A stretch of DNA of 64,000 bases from Massilia sp. BSC265 (GCF_000740675.1 NZ_JPXI01000042.1:310001-374000); one strand, 5' to 3'; positions 41,522-51,976 are shown, counted from the stretch's first letter. Notes: generated by a model from the letters alone, not told the origin. Made by a program: numbers and translations.

Positions 41522-43885
41522 TTACTTTTTCAGCTTGGCGAAGGCCGCGGCCATCGCGCCGCCGGCCGCCTGGGTTGGGCGCTCCTGGCGCTGGCGCTGT
41601 TGCTGATGCTCGACCAGGCGCTTGCCGTCAGTGCGGTCGCCGCGCTGTTCCGGACGCGCACCCGGCTGCGGCGCGGCATCCGACAGGCGCATGGTGAGAG
41701 CAATGCGCTTGCGCTTGACGTCCACTTCGAGCACTTTCACCTTGACCACCTGGCCGGCCTTGACCACGGTGTGCGGGTCCTTGACAAAAGTGTTCGACAG
41801 CGCCGAGATGTGTACCAGTCCATCCTGGTGCACGCCGATGTCGACAAAGGCCCCGAAGGCAGCCACGTTGGTGACCACGCCTTCCAGGATCATGTCCGGA
41901 CGCAGGTCCGAGATGGCTTCCACGCCTTCCTTGAAGGTCGCGGTGGTGAATTCCGGACGCGGGTCGCGGCCCGGTTTTTCCAGTTCCTTCAAAATGTCCG
42001 TCACGGTCGGCACACCGAATTTGTCATCGGCGTACTTCGCCGGGTTGAGCGACTTGATGAGCGCGCTGTCGCCGATCACCGACTTCATGTCGCGCTTGAT
42101 GTCCGCCAGGATCTTCTCGACCACCGGATAGGATTCCGGGTGGACCGCCGAGGCGTCGAGCGGGTTCTCGCCGTTCATCACGCGGAGAAAACCCGCCGCC
42201 TGCTCGAAGGTCTTGTCGCCCAGGCGCGGCACGCTCTTCAAGGCGGCGCGCGAGGTGAAGGCGCCCTTCATGTCGCGGTAGGTCACGATGCTCTGCGCCA
42301 CGCTGCTCGACAAGCCCGAGACGCGCGCCAGCAGCGGCGCCGAGGCGGTGTTCACGTCCACCCCCACCGCGTTCACGCAGTCCTCGACCACGGCGTCGAG
42401 CGAGCGCGCGAGCTGGGTCTGCGAGACGTCGTGCTGGTACTGGCCCACGCCGATCGATTTCGGGTCGATCTTGACCAGTTCCGCCAGCGGGTCCTGCAGG
42501 CGGCGCGCGATCGAGACCGCGCCGCGCAGCGAGACGTCCAGCTCCGGCAGCTCGCGCGAGGCGAATTCCGAGGCCGAGTACACCGAGGCGCCGGCTTCCG
42601 ACACGACGATCTTCTGGAGCTTGAGCTCCGGATTCTGCTTGATCAGGTCCCCGGCCAGCTTGTCGGTCTCGCGCGAGGCAGTGCCGTTGCCGATCGAGAT
42701 CAGGGACACATTGTGCTTGGCTGCCAGCTGGCCCAGTACGTGCAGGGCGCCGTCCCAGTCGTTGCGCGGCTGGTGCGGGTAGACCGTGGCGGTGTCGACC
42801 ACCTTGCCGGTCGGGTCCACCACCGCCACCTTGACGCCGGTGCGCAGGCCCGGGTCCAGGCCCATGGTGGCGCGGGGCCCGGCCGGCGCGGCCAGCAGCA
42901 GCGCCTTCAGGTTGCGTGCGAACACCCCGATGGCATCGAGTTCGGCCTTCTCGCGCAGCGCGCCCATCAGTTCGGTCTCGATGTACATGAAGCTCTTCAC
43001 GCGCCAGGTCCAGCGCGCGGTGTCGAGCAGCCACTTGTCGGCCGGGCGGCCCGCCGCCTTGATGCCGAAGGCGGCGCAGATGCGGCTCTCGCAGGGATTG
43101 TGCGGCGCGTCCCACTTCGGTTTTTCCGGCTCCGAATCGAGGCGCAGGGTCACGTCCAGCACGCCCTCGCGGCGGCCGCGCATCAAGGCCAGCGCGCGGT
43201 GCGAGGGAATCGTGGACAGGGTCTCCGAATAGTCGAAGTAGTCGGCAAACTTCTCGCCCTCGTCTTCCTTGCCGGCCACGACCCTGGACTCGACCACGCC
43301 GTGCTCCTGCACGTATTCGCGCAGCGACTGCAGCAGGGTCGCGTCTTCGGCGAAGCGCTCCATCAGGATCTGGCGCGCGCCGTCGAGGGCTGCCTTCGCA
43401 TCCGGCACGCCCGGGTTGGCGCCGCCGTCCGCGTTGGTGAAGGCCTCGCGCAGGTAGCCCGTGGCCACGTCATCCGGATTCAGCGTCGGATCGTTCAGAA
43501 GCGCGTCGGCCAGCGGCGCCAGCCCCGCTTCGATCGCAATCTGCGCCTTGGTGCGGCGCTTCTGCTTGTAGGGCAGGTACAGGTCTTCCAGGCGGGTCTT
43601 GTCCTCGGCATGGGCGATCGCGTCCAGGAGTTCCGGCGTCATCTTGTTCTGCTCCGTGATCGACGCGATGATCGACGCGCGCCGGTCTTCGAGTTCGCGC
43701 AGGTAGCGCAGGCGCTCTTCCAAAAGTCGCAGCTGGGTATCGTCGAGTCCGCCGGTGGCTTCCTTGCGGTAGCGTGCGATGAACGGGACGGTGGCCCCTT
43801 CGTCGAGCAGGGCGACGGCGGCGGCCACCTGGGCTGGTTTGGCGGACAGTTCGAGGGCGAGGCGTTGTTCGATGGATGGCAGCAT
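41522..43885 (-). CDS. tex: Tex-family transcription accessory / RNA-binding protein
   Basis: 787-residue nucleic-acid-binding protein involved in transcription. Domain order is the Tex N-terminal helical region (MLPSIEQRLALELSAKPAQV), the YqgF/RNase H-like domain (about 320-450, TMGLDPGLRTGVKVAVVD), helix-hairpin-helix repeats (VGVDVNTASAPLLARVSGLS, about 505-530) and a C-terminal S1 domain (LEGVVTNVAAFGAFVDIGVH, about 650-720), with a charged, low-complexity tail. The start at 43885 matches other Tex proteins; the frame remains open to 43918. Confidence 0.93.
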   Translation of the reverse strand: MLPSIEQRLALELSAKPAQVAAAVALLDEGATVPFIARYRKEATGGLDDTQLRLLEERLRYLRELEDRRASIIASITEQNKMTPELLDAIAHAEDKTRLEDLYLPYKQKRRTKAQIAIEAGLAPLADALLNDPTLNPDDVATGYLREAFTNADGGANPGVPDAKAALDGARQILMERFAEDATLLQSLREYVQEHGVVESRVVAGKEDEGEKFADYFDYSETLSTIPSHRALALMRGRREGVLDVTLRLDSEPEKPKWDAPHNPCESRICAAFGIKAAGRPADKWLLDTARWTWRVKSFMYIETELMGALREKAELDAIGVFARNLKALLLAAPAGPRATMGLDPGLRTGVKVAVVDPTGKVVDTATVYPHQPRNDWDGALHVLGQLAAKHNVSLISIGNGTASRETDKLAGDLIKQNPELKLQKIVVSEAGASVYSASEFASRELPELDVSLRGAVSIARRLQDPLAELVKIDPKSIGVGQYQHDVSQTQLARSLDAVVEDCVNAVGVDVNTASAPLLARVSGLSSSVAQSIVTYRDMKGAFTSRAALKSVPRLGDKTFEQAAGFLRVMNGENPLDASAVHPESYPVVEKILADIKRDMKSVIGDSALIKSLNPAKYADDKFGVPTVTDILKELEKPGRDPRPEFTTATFKEGVEAISDLRPDMILEGVVTNVAAFGAFVDIGVHQDGLVHISALSNTFVKDPHTVVKAGQVVKVKVLEVDVKRKRIALTMRLSDAAPQPGARPEQRGDRTDGKRLVEHQQQRQRQERPTQAAGGAMAAAFAKLKK

Positions 43886-44156
43886 GTGCGGATCTGGTGC
43901 GCGCGTGGCTACGCGCATGTCTCTAAAAGGTCAAGCGAACAATGATACGCAAACGCGGGGGATACGCCAGTCTTGACAGGGCCACGTGATCATGCGAGAA
44001 CAGAAGGCTTCGCGCGTGAAGTACATGCACGAACATGATGTACGCAGATGCAGTGGACAAGTTTTGTCCGCTACGTGCGATTCCGAACAAAACGGAAGCG
44101 TCCGTATGAAGGATAATGTTCTTTATTGTCGTTTTTAATACAGACACACGAGACCC

Positions 44157-47100
44157 ATGCACACAGTCGATGATCATCGCGAGAACGCCGCCGACGCACC
44201 CGCAGCTGCACCTGCCGTCGCCCGCGCTCCCGCACGCGCTCCCGCCCTGCCCGCGCCGGTGGTGAGCTGGCTGCAAAGGGTCGAGGCGGCTGCGCATCCG
44301 CAGCCCAAGCTGACCGACGAGGTCGCCGATCCGAAGGCCGTGCAGTACAAGTTTGTCTACGTGATGGCGCCGACCAGCGGCGGCCGCCATGTCGCCATCT
44401 GCCTGTGCAAGGCGCGCCTGCGCCCGAACGGCGACGTCGCCGCCGCCAGCCCGGTGAGCGAAGTGTTCTCGCTGCTGTCGGCGCCACCCGCCTATCTCGA
44501 AGGCGACGACGTCGACCTGGTGCGCTTCTTCATTGCCATGCGCAGCGGTTCGGCCCAGGGCACCAGCGCCACCGAACCCAAAGGCAAGGTCGGCGCCATC
44601 CTGCTCCAGATGCTGCTTGAACAAGGCAAGCTGCTGTGGGCGAACTCGTGGTCCGACATGGCCAATGGCCTGGTCTACCCGCTGCAGGCAGGTCCGACCC
44701 GCCTGGCCAGCCTGGCCTGGCGCGACGAAGGCCGCGTGGCCAAGCTGGGGTGGTCGGTGGAGCCGGCCAACGGCGCCACGCACAGCGGGGCCGACCTGAT
44801 CGACTACATGCTGCCGACCGACCCGCCGTGGTACATCGACAACCTGTCGATCGGCCCGCTCGAACTCAATCGCGGCGGCATCGACATCTCGCTGGCCGAG
44901 CTGCAGGCCCTGGTGGCCCAGGCCCCGGCGCTCTCCGGCACCGACAAGAAGCGCGTCTCGCAACTGCTGCTGGCGCACGGCCTGCAGCAGCTGATGCCGC
45001 TGCCGCAGCCGCTCACCCAGCGCCTGCGGAATGACGTAAAACCAATTCCGCACCTGCTGCTCGATTCGGTGCAGCTGTCCGACGGCGGCACGCCGCGCTG
45101 GCACGACTTCGCCGTGCTGGCCTACGACTACGACGGCCAGCGCGTGTCCTTCGATCCGGCCCAGCGCGTGGTGCGCCAGATCGGCGACGTCACCGAGGTC
45201 ATCGAACGCGACCCGAAGGCCGAAGCCGCAGCCCTCAACAAACTGAACGACATGGCTTTCCGCAAGCCGGCCACCGCGCCCTTCAACGCCATGGCCGGCG
45301 CCCTGGTGCTGGACAGCCAGGCGCACTGGCTGCGCTTCGCCGAGAACGATCTCGACGCCCTGTCCGACGCCGGCTGGCACGTGCAGAAGTCGGCCAAGTA
45401 CCGGTATGACGTCGTCCCGGTCGAAGACTGGTATGCCGACATCGACGAACCCGAAGAAGCGGGCAATGCCTGGTTCGAGCTGGAGCTGGGCATCGTGGTG
45501 GCGCGCAAGCGCGTGCCGCTGCTGCCGGTGCTGGTGCAGCTGATCCGCAGCGCACCAAGCGACTTCGACCCGGCCGTGCTGGCCGCGCATGCCGAGGCCG
45601 ACCAGATGCTGGCCACCCTGCCGGACGGCGCGCGGGTGGCGCTGCCGTGGGGGCGCCTGAAGCCCATCCTGGCCACCTTGGGCGAGCTGTACTTCAACGA
45701 CAAGATCAAGGGCCGCATGCGCATGTCCACGCTGGACGCGGCGCGCCTGGAAGACCTGGCGCGCGGCCTCGAGCTGCGCTGGACCGGCGGCGAGCGCCTG
45801 CGCGAAACCGGCCGCAAGCTGAGCCAGTTCGGCTCGGTCAAGAAGGTCGAGCCGCCGAAGGGGCTGCAGGCCACGCTGCGCGACTACCAGCTCGACGGCC
45901 TGTCGTGGATGCAGTTCCTGCGCGAGTATGACCTCGGCGGCATCCTGGCCGACGACATGGGTCTCGGTAAAACCGTGCAGACGATCGCGCACATCCTCAC
46001 CGAGAAGGAAGCGGGCCGCCTCACCAGCCCAGCCCTGGTGATCGCGCCGACCAGCCTGATGACCAACTGGTTCGACGAAGCCGCGCGCTTCGCCCCGAGC
46101 CTGAAGGTGCTGCTCCTGCAAGGCAAGGAGCGCATGGACCTGTTCGACCAGATCGACAGTGCCGACATCGTGCTCACCACCTATGCGCTGCTGCCGCGCG
46201 ACGAGGAAAAACTGCGCGAGCACCACTATCACCTGGTGATCCTGGACGAATCGCACTACATCAAGAACACCCGCTCCAAGGCGGCGCAGACGGCCGGCTC
46301 GCTGAATGCGAACCACCGCCTGTGCCTGTCCGGCACTCCGCTCGAGAACCACCTGGGCGAGCTGTGGTCGCAGTTCCACTTCCTGCTGCCTGGCCTGCTC
46401 GGTGACGAGAAGACCTTCAACAACCAGTTCCGCCACCCGATCGAGCGCCAGGACGACACGGTGCGCCGCACGCTGCTGAGCCGCCGCATCAAGCCCTTCC
46501 TGCTGCGCCGTACCAAGGACCACGTGGCCAAGGAACTGCCGGAAAAGACCGAGATGGTGCGCAGGATCGAGCTTTCGGGCCCGCAGCGCGACCTGTACGA
46601 GACCGTGCGCCTGGCGATGGACAAGAAGGTGCGCGAAGAGATCGACCGCAAGGGCGTGGCGCGCAGCCAGATCGTCATCCTCGAGGCGCTGCTCAAGCTG
46701 CGCCAGGTCTGCTGCGATCCGCGCCTGGTGAAGGCCATGCCGGGCAAGAAGAACACCGCCGCGGTGTCGGCCAAGCTGACCGACCTGATGCAGATGGTCG
46801 AAGACCTGCTGCAGGAAGGCCGCAAGATCCTGGTGTTCTCGCAGTTCACCAGCATGCTGTTCCTGATCGAGGAAGAGCTGGCCGCGCGCGGCATCCACTA
46901 CGCGCTGCTCACCGGCGAGACGCGCGACCGTTCGGCCCAGGTGGCGGCCTTCCAGCAGGGTGCGGTGCCGATTTTCCTGATCAGCCTGAAGGCCGGCGGC
47001 GTGGGCCTCAACCTCACCGCGGCCGACACCGTGATCCACTACGACCCGTGGTGGAACCCCGCGGCCGAGAACCAGGCCACCGACCGCGCCTGGCGCATCG

Positions 47101-47291
47101 GGCAGGACAAGCCCGTGTTCGTGTACAAGCTGATCGCCAAGGGCACGCTGGAAGAAAAGATCCAGCTGCTGCAGCAGAAAAAGTCCGAGCTGGCGCAGTC
47201 GATCCTGTCCGAAGGCGAATCGCAGAAGATGGCGCTGACGCAGGAAGACCTGCAAGCCATCTTCGCACCGCTGGACGACGGCGCGGGCTGA
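44157..47291 (+). CDS. SNF2-family DEAD/DEAH-box helicase
   Basis: 1044-residue Swi2/Snf2-type ATPase. The N-terminal 560 residues are a bacterial SNF2-associated region without a visible zinc finger; the ATPase starts near 570. Walker A is DDMGLGKTVQT (about 598-608), the DEAH-like box is DESH (about 695), and motif VI is in AENQATDRAWRIGQDKPVFV (about 965-984). Such proteins remodel protein-DNA or RNA polymerase complexes. It stands alone, with no methylase or defence genes next to it, so a housekeeping role like RapA is more likely than phage defence. A 271-base gap upstream holds small inverted repeats. Confidence 0.9.
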   Translation: MHTVDDHRENAADAPAAAPAVARAPARAPALPAPVVSWLQRVEAAAHPQPKLTDEVADPKAVQYKFVYVMAPTSGGRHVAICLCKARLRPNGDVAAASPVSEVFSLLSAPPAYLEGDDVDLVRFFIAMRSGSAQGTSATEPKGKVGAILLQMLLEQGKLLWANSWSDMANGLVYPLQAGPTRLASLAWRDEGRVAKLGWSVEPANGATHSGADLIDYMLPTDPPWYIDNLSIGPLELNRGGIDISLAELQALVAQAPALSGTDKKRVSQLLLAHGLQQLMPLPQPLTQRLRNDVKPIPHLLLDSVQLSDGGTPRWHDFAVLAYDYDGQRVSFDPAQRVVRQIGDVTEVIERDPKAEAAALNKLNDMAFRKPATAPFNAMAGALVLDSQAHWLRFAENDLDALSDAGWHVQKSAKYRYDVVPVEDWYADIDEPEEAGNAWFELELGIVVARKRVPLLPVLVQLIRSAPSDFDPAVLAAHAEADQMLATLPDGARVALPWGRLKPILATLGELYFNDKIKGRMRMSTLDAARLEDLARGLELRWTGGERLRETGRKLSQFGSVKKVEPPKGLQATLRDYQLDGLSWMQFLREYDLGGILADDMGLGKTVQTIAHILTEKEAGRLTSPALVIAPTSLMTNWFDEAARFAPSLKVLLLQGKERMDLFDQIDSADIVLTTYALLPRDEEKLREHHYHLVILDESHYIKNTRSKAAQTAGSLNANHRLCLSGTPLENHLGELWSQFHFLLPGLLGDEKTFNNQFRHPIERQDDTVRRTLLSRRIKPFLLRRTKDHVAKELPEKTEMVRRIELSGPQRDLYETVRLAMDKKVREEIDRKGVARSQIVILEALLKLRQVCCDPRLVKAMPGKKNTAAVSAKLTDLMQMVEDLLQEGRKILVFSQFTSMLFLIEEELAARGIHYALLTGETRDRSAQVAAFQQGAVPIFLISLKAGGVGLNLTAADTVIHYDPWWNPAAENQATDRAWRIGQDKPVFVYKLIAKGTLEEKIQLLQQKKSELAQSILSEGESQKMALTQEDLQAIFAPLDDGAG

Positions 47292-47300
47292 TCTGCGCCT

Positions 47301-47328
47301 GGCGATCCGATGATCCCATCGGATCGCC
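47301..47328. terminator. 12-bp perfect hairpin after the SNF2 gene
   Basis: GGCGATCCGATG, loop ATCC, then its exact complement, 9 bases past the stop. No T-tract follows, so it is not a classical intrinsic terminator but could still end or stabilise the transcript. Confidence 0.5.
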
Positions 47329-47449
47329 GCACTCCCCCATCCAATCGTGTCCGGCAATCGGACGCGAGGGTCTCGCATGCTAGACTTTTTCTCGAACGCG
47401 GCAGCCTCACTCATCCTGGTGTGCCGGAATCGCGGAGGAATGCCGAACG

Positions 47450-49438
47450 ATGACTGATCCTGTGCTGAAGGAAGCCGCCGGTTCCCGCCCTCATCCGAAG
47501 ATGCAGGTCAATCCGCCGGTCTTCTTCATCTCGGCCGGACTGATCCTCGCCTTTGCCCTGTTCGGCGCGCTGTTCCCGCAGCACGCCGGCAGCCTGTTCG
47601 ATATGCTCCAGGCCGGCATTGTGCGCGATTTCGGCTGGTTCTATATCCTCGCCGTCGCCCTGTTCCTGATCTTCGTGTTGTTCCTGATGATGAGCCGCTA
47701 TGGCGACGTCAAGCTCGGCCCCGACGAGAGCGAGCCCGAGTACAGCTACCTATCCTGGTTCGCGATGCTGTTCAGCGCCGGGATGGGCATCGGCCTGCTG
47801 TTCTTCGGGGTCGCCGAGCCGGTCCAGCACTACGCGCGGCCACCCGTGGGCGAGGGCCGTACCATCGATTCGGCACGCGAGGCCATGGTGCTGACCTTCT
47901 TCCACTGGGGCGTGCATGCCTGGGCCATCTACATCGTCGTCGGTCTGGCGCTGGCCTATTTCGCCTTCCGGCGCGGCCTGCCGCTTACGCTGCGCTCGAG
48001 CCTGTTTCCGCTGATCGGCAAGCGCATTCACGGTCCGATCGGCCATGCCATCGACATCTTCGCGGTGCTGGGCACGATGTTCGGTGTCGCGACTTCGCTG
48101 GGCTTCGGCGTGCTGCAGGTGAATGCCGGCTTCGCCCACCTGTTCGGCCTGCCGGTCAGCCCGACGGTCCAGATCGTGCTGATCGCGGTCATCACGGGCA
48201 TGGCGACGCTGTCGGTCTTCATGGGACTCGACAAGGGCGTCAAGCGCCTGTCGGAGCTCAACATCATCCTGGCGATCGCCTTGCTCCTCTTCGTGCTGGC
48301 GGTGGGCTCGACGGTGTTCCTGCTGCAAGCCTTCGTCCAGAACATCGGCGCCTACCTGGGCGCGGTGGTGCAGCGCACCTTCCGCATGTACGCCTACGAG
48401 CCGAACACCTGGCTCGGCGACTGGACCCTGTTCTACTGGGGCTGGTGGATTTCCTGGTCGCCCTTCGTGGGCATGTTCATCGCGCGCATCTCGCGCGGGC
48501 GCACCATCCGCGAATTCATCTCCGGAGTGCTGCTGGTACCGGTGCTGTTCACCTTCCTGTGGATGACCGTGTTCGGCAACACGGCGATCGCGCTCGACCT
48601 GGGCGGCACCGCGCCGATCGTGCAGACGGTGGCCGACAATCTGCCGGTGGCGCTGTTCGAGGTGCTGGAACAACTGCCGCTTTCCGTGATCACTTCCGGG
48701 CTGGCCACGCTGCTGGTCATTACCTTCTTCGTGACCTCGGCCGATTCCGGTGCGCTGGTGATCGACATGATCACTTCCGGTGCGGCGCCGCACCCGCCGG
48801 TCTGGCAACGCATCTTCTGGGCGGTCTGCGCCGGCACCGTGGCCGCCGTGCTGCTGCTGGCCGGAGGGCTGCAGGCGCTCCAGACCGCCGCGCTTGCCAG
48901 TGCACTGCCCTTCGCGGTGATCATGCTGTTCATCTGCTACGGCTTGCTGCGCGCCTTGCAGACGGAAAGACAAGGCACGGGGATGGACCTGTCCATCGCC
49001 GCCGACGCGCCGTCGTCCGCCACGGGCCTGAGCTGGCAGCAGCGCCTGGCCAGCATCACCAACTTCTACGACAGGACGCAAATCGCAGCTTTCCTCGACG
49101 GCACCGCGCGCCCCGCGCTCGAGGCGGTCGCCGCGCAGATGCGCGAGAGCGGCTTCGAACCGGAAGCGACTTATACGGAAGACCGTCTCGACCTGGACGT
49201 GCCGCACGGCGACCGCGGGGTGTTCCGCTACACGATCCGTGCACGCAGCTTCCGCTCGCCCAGCTTTGCCTGGGCCGAGAAGGAAGGACCGGATCCGGGA
49301 AGCCGGCATTACCGCGCCATGGCCACCAGCTCCGAAGGCGACCCGGCGCACGACGTGACCGGCTACACGCGCGAGCAGCTGATCAACGATCTGCTGAAAC
49401 GTTACACGCGCTTTCGCCATGTGCGGCGGCTCCCCTGA
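47450..49438 (+). CDS. BCCT-family betaine/choline transporter
   Basis: 662-residue secondary transporter with 12 membrane helices in the first 510 residues. The family signature is FYWGWWISWSPFVGMFIARI (about 325-344) and the Gly-rich MLFSAGMGIGLLFFGVAEPV (about 104-123) is typical. The C-terminal 150 residues are a soluble domain like that of BetT, which senses osmotic conditions. Choline or glycine betaine are likely substrates. No betAB genes are close by. The start at 47450 follows GGAGGAATGCCGAACG. Confidence 0.92.
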   Translation: MTDPVLKEAAGSRPHPKMQVNPPVFFISAGLILAFALFGALFPQHAGSLFDMLQAGIVRDFGWFYILAVALFLIFVLFLMMSRYGDVKLGPDESEPEYSYLSWFAMLFSAGMGIGLLFFGVAEPVQHYARPPVGEGRTIDSAREAMVLTFFHWGVHAWAIYIVVGLALAYFAFRRGLPLTLRSSLFPLIGKRIHGPIGHAIDIFAVLGTMFGVATSLGFGVLQVNAGFAHLFGLPVSPTVQIVLIAVITGMATLSVFMGLDKGVKRLSELNIILAIALLLFVLAVGSTVFLLQAFVQNIGAYLGAVVQRTFRMYAYEPNTWLGDWTLFYWGWWISWSPFVGMFIARISRGRTIREFISGVLLVPVLFTFLWMTVFGNTAIALDLGGTAPIVQTVADNLPVALFEVLEQLPLSVITSGLATLLVITFFVTSADSGALVIDMITSGAAPHPPVWQRIFWAVCAGTVAAVLLLAGGLQALQTAALASALPFAVIMLFICYGLLRALQTERQGTGMDLSIAADAPSSATGLSWQQRLASITNFYDRTQIAAFLDGTARPALEAVAAQMRESGFEPEATYTEDRLDLDVPHGDRGVFRYTIRARSFRSPSFAWAEKEGPDPGSRHYRAMATSSEGDPAHDVTGYTREQLINDLLKRYTRFRHVRRLP

Positions 49439-49478
49439 ACGGCAGGGCCGACGTGCGCCACCCAGTCGCCGCACCATG

Positions 49479-49509
49479 AAAAAAGGCTGCCGGCATGAAC
49501 CGGCAGCCT
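49479..49509 (-). terminator. Rho-independent terminator of the DUF3297 gene
   Basis: Read on the minus strand: AGGCTGCCGG, loop TTCATG, CCGGCAGCCT and then a run of six T. The perfect 10-bp stem lies 32 bases past the stop. It may also work in the opposite direction on the BCCT transcript. Confidence 0.85.
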
Positions 49510-49541
49510 TCCTGCGTTCGGGTACTGTGAGTGGTGCAGCC

Positions 49542-49790
49542 TTACTTGTAGTAAGCCTCGACCTTGCCCTTCAGCTTGATCAGCATCGGCTTGCCCTTGC
49601 GGTCAAGCGTGCGGCCGGCGGCGACCTTGATCCAGCCTTCGCTCATGCAATACTCTTCGACGTCGTGGCGATCCTTGTCGTTGAAGCGGATGCCGATCTC
49701 ACGCATGAAGGCGTCACGGTTATGAAAAGGGCTGCTCGGGTCGATCGAGAGCCGGTCCGGGAGTGGGGGGAGGGTAGCGGTATCGTTCAT
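49542..49790 (-). CDS. DUF3297-family protein
   Basis: 82-residue conserved proteobacterial protein of unknown role: LPDRLSIDPSSPFHNRDAF, IRFNDKDRHDVEEYCMSEGW and a Lys-rich end. It has its own terminator. It resembles the DUF3297 pattern across the whole length. No signal or membrane segment is visible. Confidence 0.85.
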   Translation of the reverse strand: MNDTATLPPLPDRLSIDPSSPFHNRDAFMREIGIRFNDKDRHDVEEYCMSEGWIKVAAGRTLDRKGKPMLIKLKGKVEAYYK

Positions 49791-49962
49791 AGACGCGAAT
49801 TATCCACCAACTGCGCGCACTATGGCGCATTTTTCATCACGTGGACGCTGCACCCGCCTGCCTGTGCTGAATGAGGCCGAGGCCGCTTCTATGCAAAGAG
49901 GCGAAAGCAAGGATATACTGAATGACAATGTTAATTGCACCATCGACAACAGAAAGTGCCCC

Positions 49963-51117
49963 ATGACCCGTAGCACGGCTGCTAATCCCCATGCTCCGGC
50001 CAGTTTGGAGCGCCCAGGCGCCGGTGCCGCCGGCACCGATGCCCACTTTCGCACCATTGCGGAACTGGCCGGCGACATCGCCATCAGCATCGACCTGCCC
50101 GCGCGCACGCTGCGCTACCTGAGCCCGGCGTTCTCCGCCTTGCTGGGCCACGAAGCCGCTGAGCTGCAGGCCGCAATCGCAGGCAAGGGCGGGCAAGAAG
50201 CGCTGGGTGCGCTCGGCACGCACCTCGCATCCAGCGGCAAGATGCCGCCGGGCGAACGCCGCGTGGAGGAAGTCGACGTGCGCAACGCGGACGGCCATCC
50301 GGTCGGGCTGCAGGTGATCACCACCGTGGTGTGCAACGACGACGCCAGCTGCTCGCTGGTGGGGCTGCTGCGCGACTTGTCGCCGCAGCGCGCCCACCTC
50401 GTCGACCAGCGCCGTTTCGCCAGCATGCTGAACCATGAATTCCGCACGCCCCTGGCGACCATCGACGGCGCGATCCAGCGCCTGGAAGCGACCGCGCAGG
50501 GCGCCGACGAGGCGGTGCGCCAGCGCTACCGCAAGATCGCGGTCGCGACGGACCGCCTGATCGCCATGCTGGACGAATACCTGTCGCCGGACCGCATGGC
50601 CGCGATCGGCAAGGTGCGCCAGCCGAACACGATCGCTGCGCGCGAGCTGCTCGAAGCGGGTGTCCAACAGCTGCGCGAGGCAGGACGCGCAGCGGTCGTC
50701 GAAGCGGAGGAACCGACGCCGAGCCTGCGTGGCGAGCCCGAGGGACTGCGGCTGGCGCTCAAAGTCCTGATCGACAACGCCCTGCTGTTCTCGCCGGCCG
50801 GCAGCAAGGTGACGCTGGGCGCGCGCCGCAGCGGCAACGGGCTCGAATTCACGGTACGCGACGAAGGCCCCGGCGTGCCGCCGGAGGATGCCGCCTGCAT
50901 CTTCGACAAGGGCTACCGCGGCAGCAACGCTGCCGGCCTGCCAGGCAGTGGCCTGGGGCTCTACATGGCACGTTCGATCGTCGACGTTCACGGCGGCATG
51001 CTGCGCCTGGGGGAAGACGGCAAGGAATTCAGGCTCTGGCTACCCGCCCTGGATATTAGCGGTCAACAACAACTTGCCTCATCCTCTCCCAACAGTGATA
51101 ATCGGACCGATCATTAA
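49963..51117 (+). CDS. Soluble PAS-domain sensor histidine kinase
   Basis: 384 residues without membrane helices. A PAS-like domain (about 28-142) is followed by the HisKA domain with phospho-acceptor H158 in MLNHEFRTPLATI, then the HATPase domain: N box LKVLIDNALLFSPAG (near 266-280), G1 DEGPGVPPED and G2 GSGLGLYMARS. The start at 49963 gives the shortest clean PAS protein; the frame is open from 49822 but that part looks non-coding. The response regulator starts 12 bases after its stop. A cytoplasmic signal is implied, identity unknown. Confidence 0.9.
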   Translation: MTRSTAANPHAPASLERPGAGAAGTDAHFRTIAELAGDIAISIDLPARTLRYLSPAFSALLGHEAAELQAAIAGKGGQEALGALGTHLASSGKMPPGERRVEEVDVRNADGHPVGLQVITTVVCNDDASCSLVGLLRDLSPQRAHLVDQRRFASMLNHEFRTPLATIDGAIQRLEATAQGADEAVRQRYRKIAVATDRLIAMLDEYLSPDRMAAIGKVRQPNTIAARELLEAGVQQLREAGRAAVVEAEEPTPSLRGEPEGLRLALKVLIDNALLFSPAGSKVTLGARRSGNGLEFTVRDEGPGVPPEDAACIFDKGYRGSNAAGLPGSGLGLYMARSIVDVHGGMLRLGEDGKEFRLWLPALDISGQQQLASSSPNSDNRTDH

Positions 51118-51129
51118 CATGGCCAATCC

Positions 51130-51810
51130 ATGACGCAGATACTGATTGTTGAAGACAATGGCGAATACGCCGATGACATGGCCGAGTTCCTGCGGGAGCT
51201 GGACCATGACGTCACGATCGCCAAGACCGCGAGCGAGATGTGGGCGGCGCTGACGCGCACCCCGGCAGCGGTCGTCGTGCTCGACCTCGGCCTGCCGGAC
51301 GAGGACGGTTTCAACGTCATTCCGCGGATGCGCCAGCTCTACCCCGAGATTGGCTTGCTGGTGCTGACCGGCCGCGTTGCTTTCGATCACCGCATCCTCG
51401 GGCTGCGCCTGGGAGCCGACCACTACCTGACCAAGCCGATCAAGTTCCCCGAGCTGGCGGCCCATATCGAAGCGCTGGACCGCCGCGTGCGCCCGGCCGA
51501 CCCGGCGCCGGCGCCGAGCAAGTGGACCCTGCGCGTGAGCGCGCGCCAGCTCGAGCTGGGCGGCAAGGTGATCGACCTCACCGAAAAGGAGTGCAACTTC
51601 CTGCACCTCCTGACCATCAACACCCGACCGGTACCGCGCCAGGTGATCGTCGCCGGCATGGGCGGCGAAGACCCGGACGCCAGCCGCCGGGTCGACATGC
51701 TAGTCTACCGCCTGCGCAAGAAAGCCCGCTCCGGCCTCGGCCAGGACCTGCCCCTGCGCAGCGCCTATGGCGAAGGCTACAGCCTTTCCGCCGGCTTCAC
51801 GCTGGCCTGA
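51130..51810 (+). CDS. OmpR-type response regulator
   Basis: 226 residues: a receiver domain (phospho-acceptor D52 in VVVLDLGLPDEDG, K102 in LTKP) and a C-terminal winged helix (about 130-220, LTEKECNFLHLLTIN, VDMLVYRLRKKA). It is the partner of the kinase 12 bases upstream. Targets cannot be read from the sequence; the next gene, a DUF5694 protein, starts 166 bases later and could be one. Confidence 0.92.
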   Translation: MTQILIVEDNGEYADDMAEFLRELDHDVTIAKTASEMWAALTRTPAAVVVLDLGLPDEDGFNVIPRMRQLYPEIGLLVLTGRVAFDHRILGLRLGADHYLTKPIKFPELAAHIEALDRRVRPADPAPAPSKWTLRVSARQLELGGKVIDLTEKECNFLHLLTINTRPVPRQVIVAGMGGEDPDASRRVDMLVYRLRKKARSGLGQDLPLRSAYGEGYSLSAGFTLA

Positions 51811-51976
51811 CGTTTTTCTCCGCGATAATTCATTCCAGCACGGTATTCCTGCCGTCTGTCGCTTGGCACTTCTCCCGCTCCTTCGCCGGTCGCTACACTT
51901 CCTACGCGTCTTGCCCATCGTTCAAAATTGCTCGGTAGGTAAGACGGTGTTGAACGACCGAAGCAAAGGAAAAAGC

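Noticed and set aside
44157..47291. SNF2 protein as part of a phage defence system
   Set aside because: No methylase, nuclease, DUF1998 or other defence partner lies next to it; flanking genes are tex and a BCCT transporter.
43923..47414. Open frame of 1163 codons on the minus strand opposite the SNF2 helicase gene
   Set aside because: Same antisense effect; the helicase motifs on the plus strand are unambiguous.
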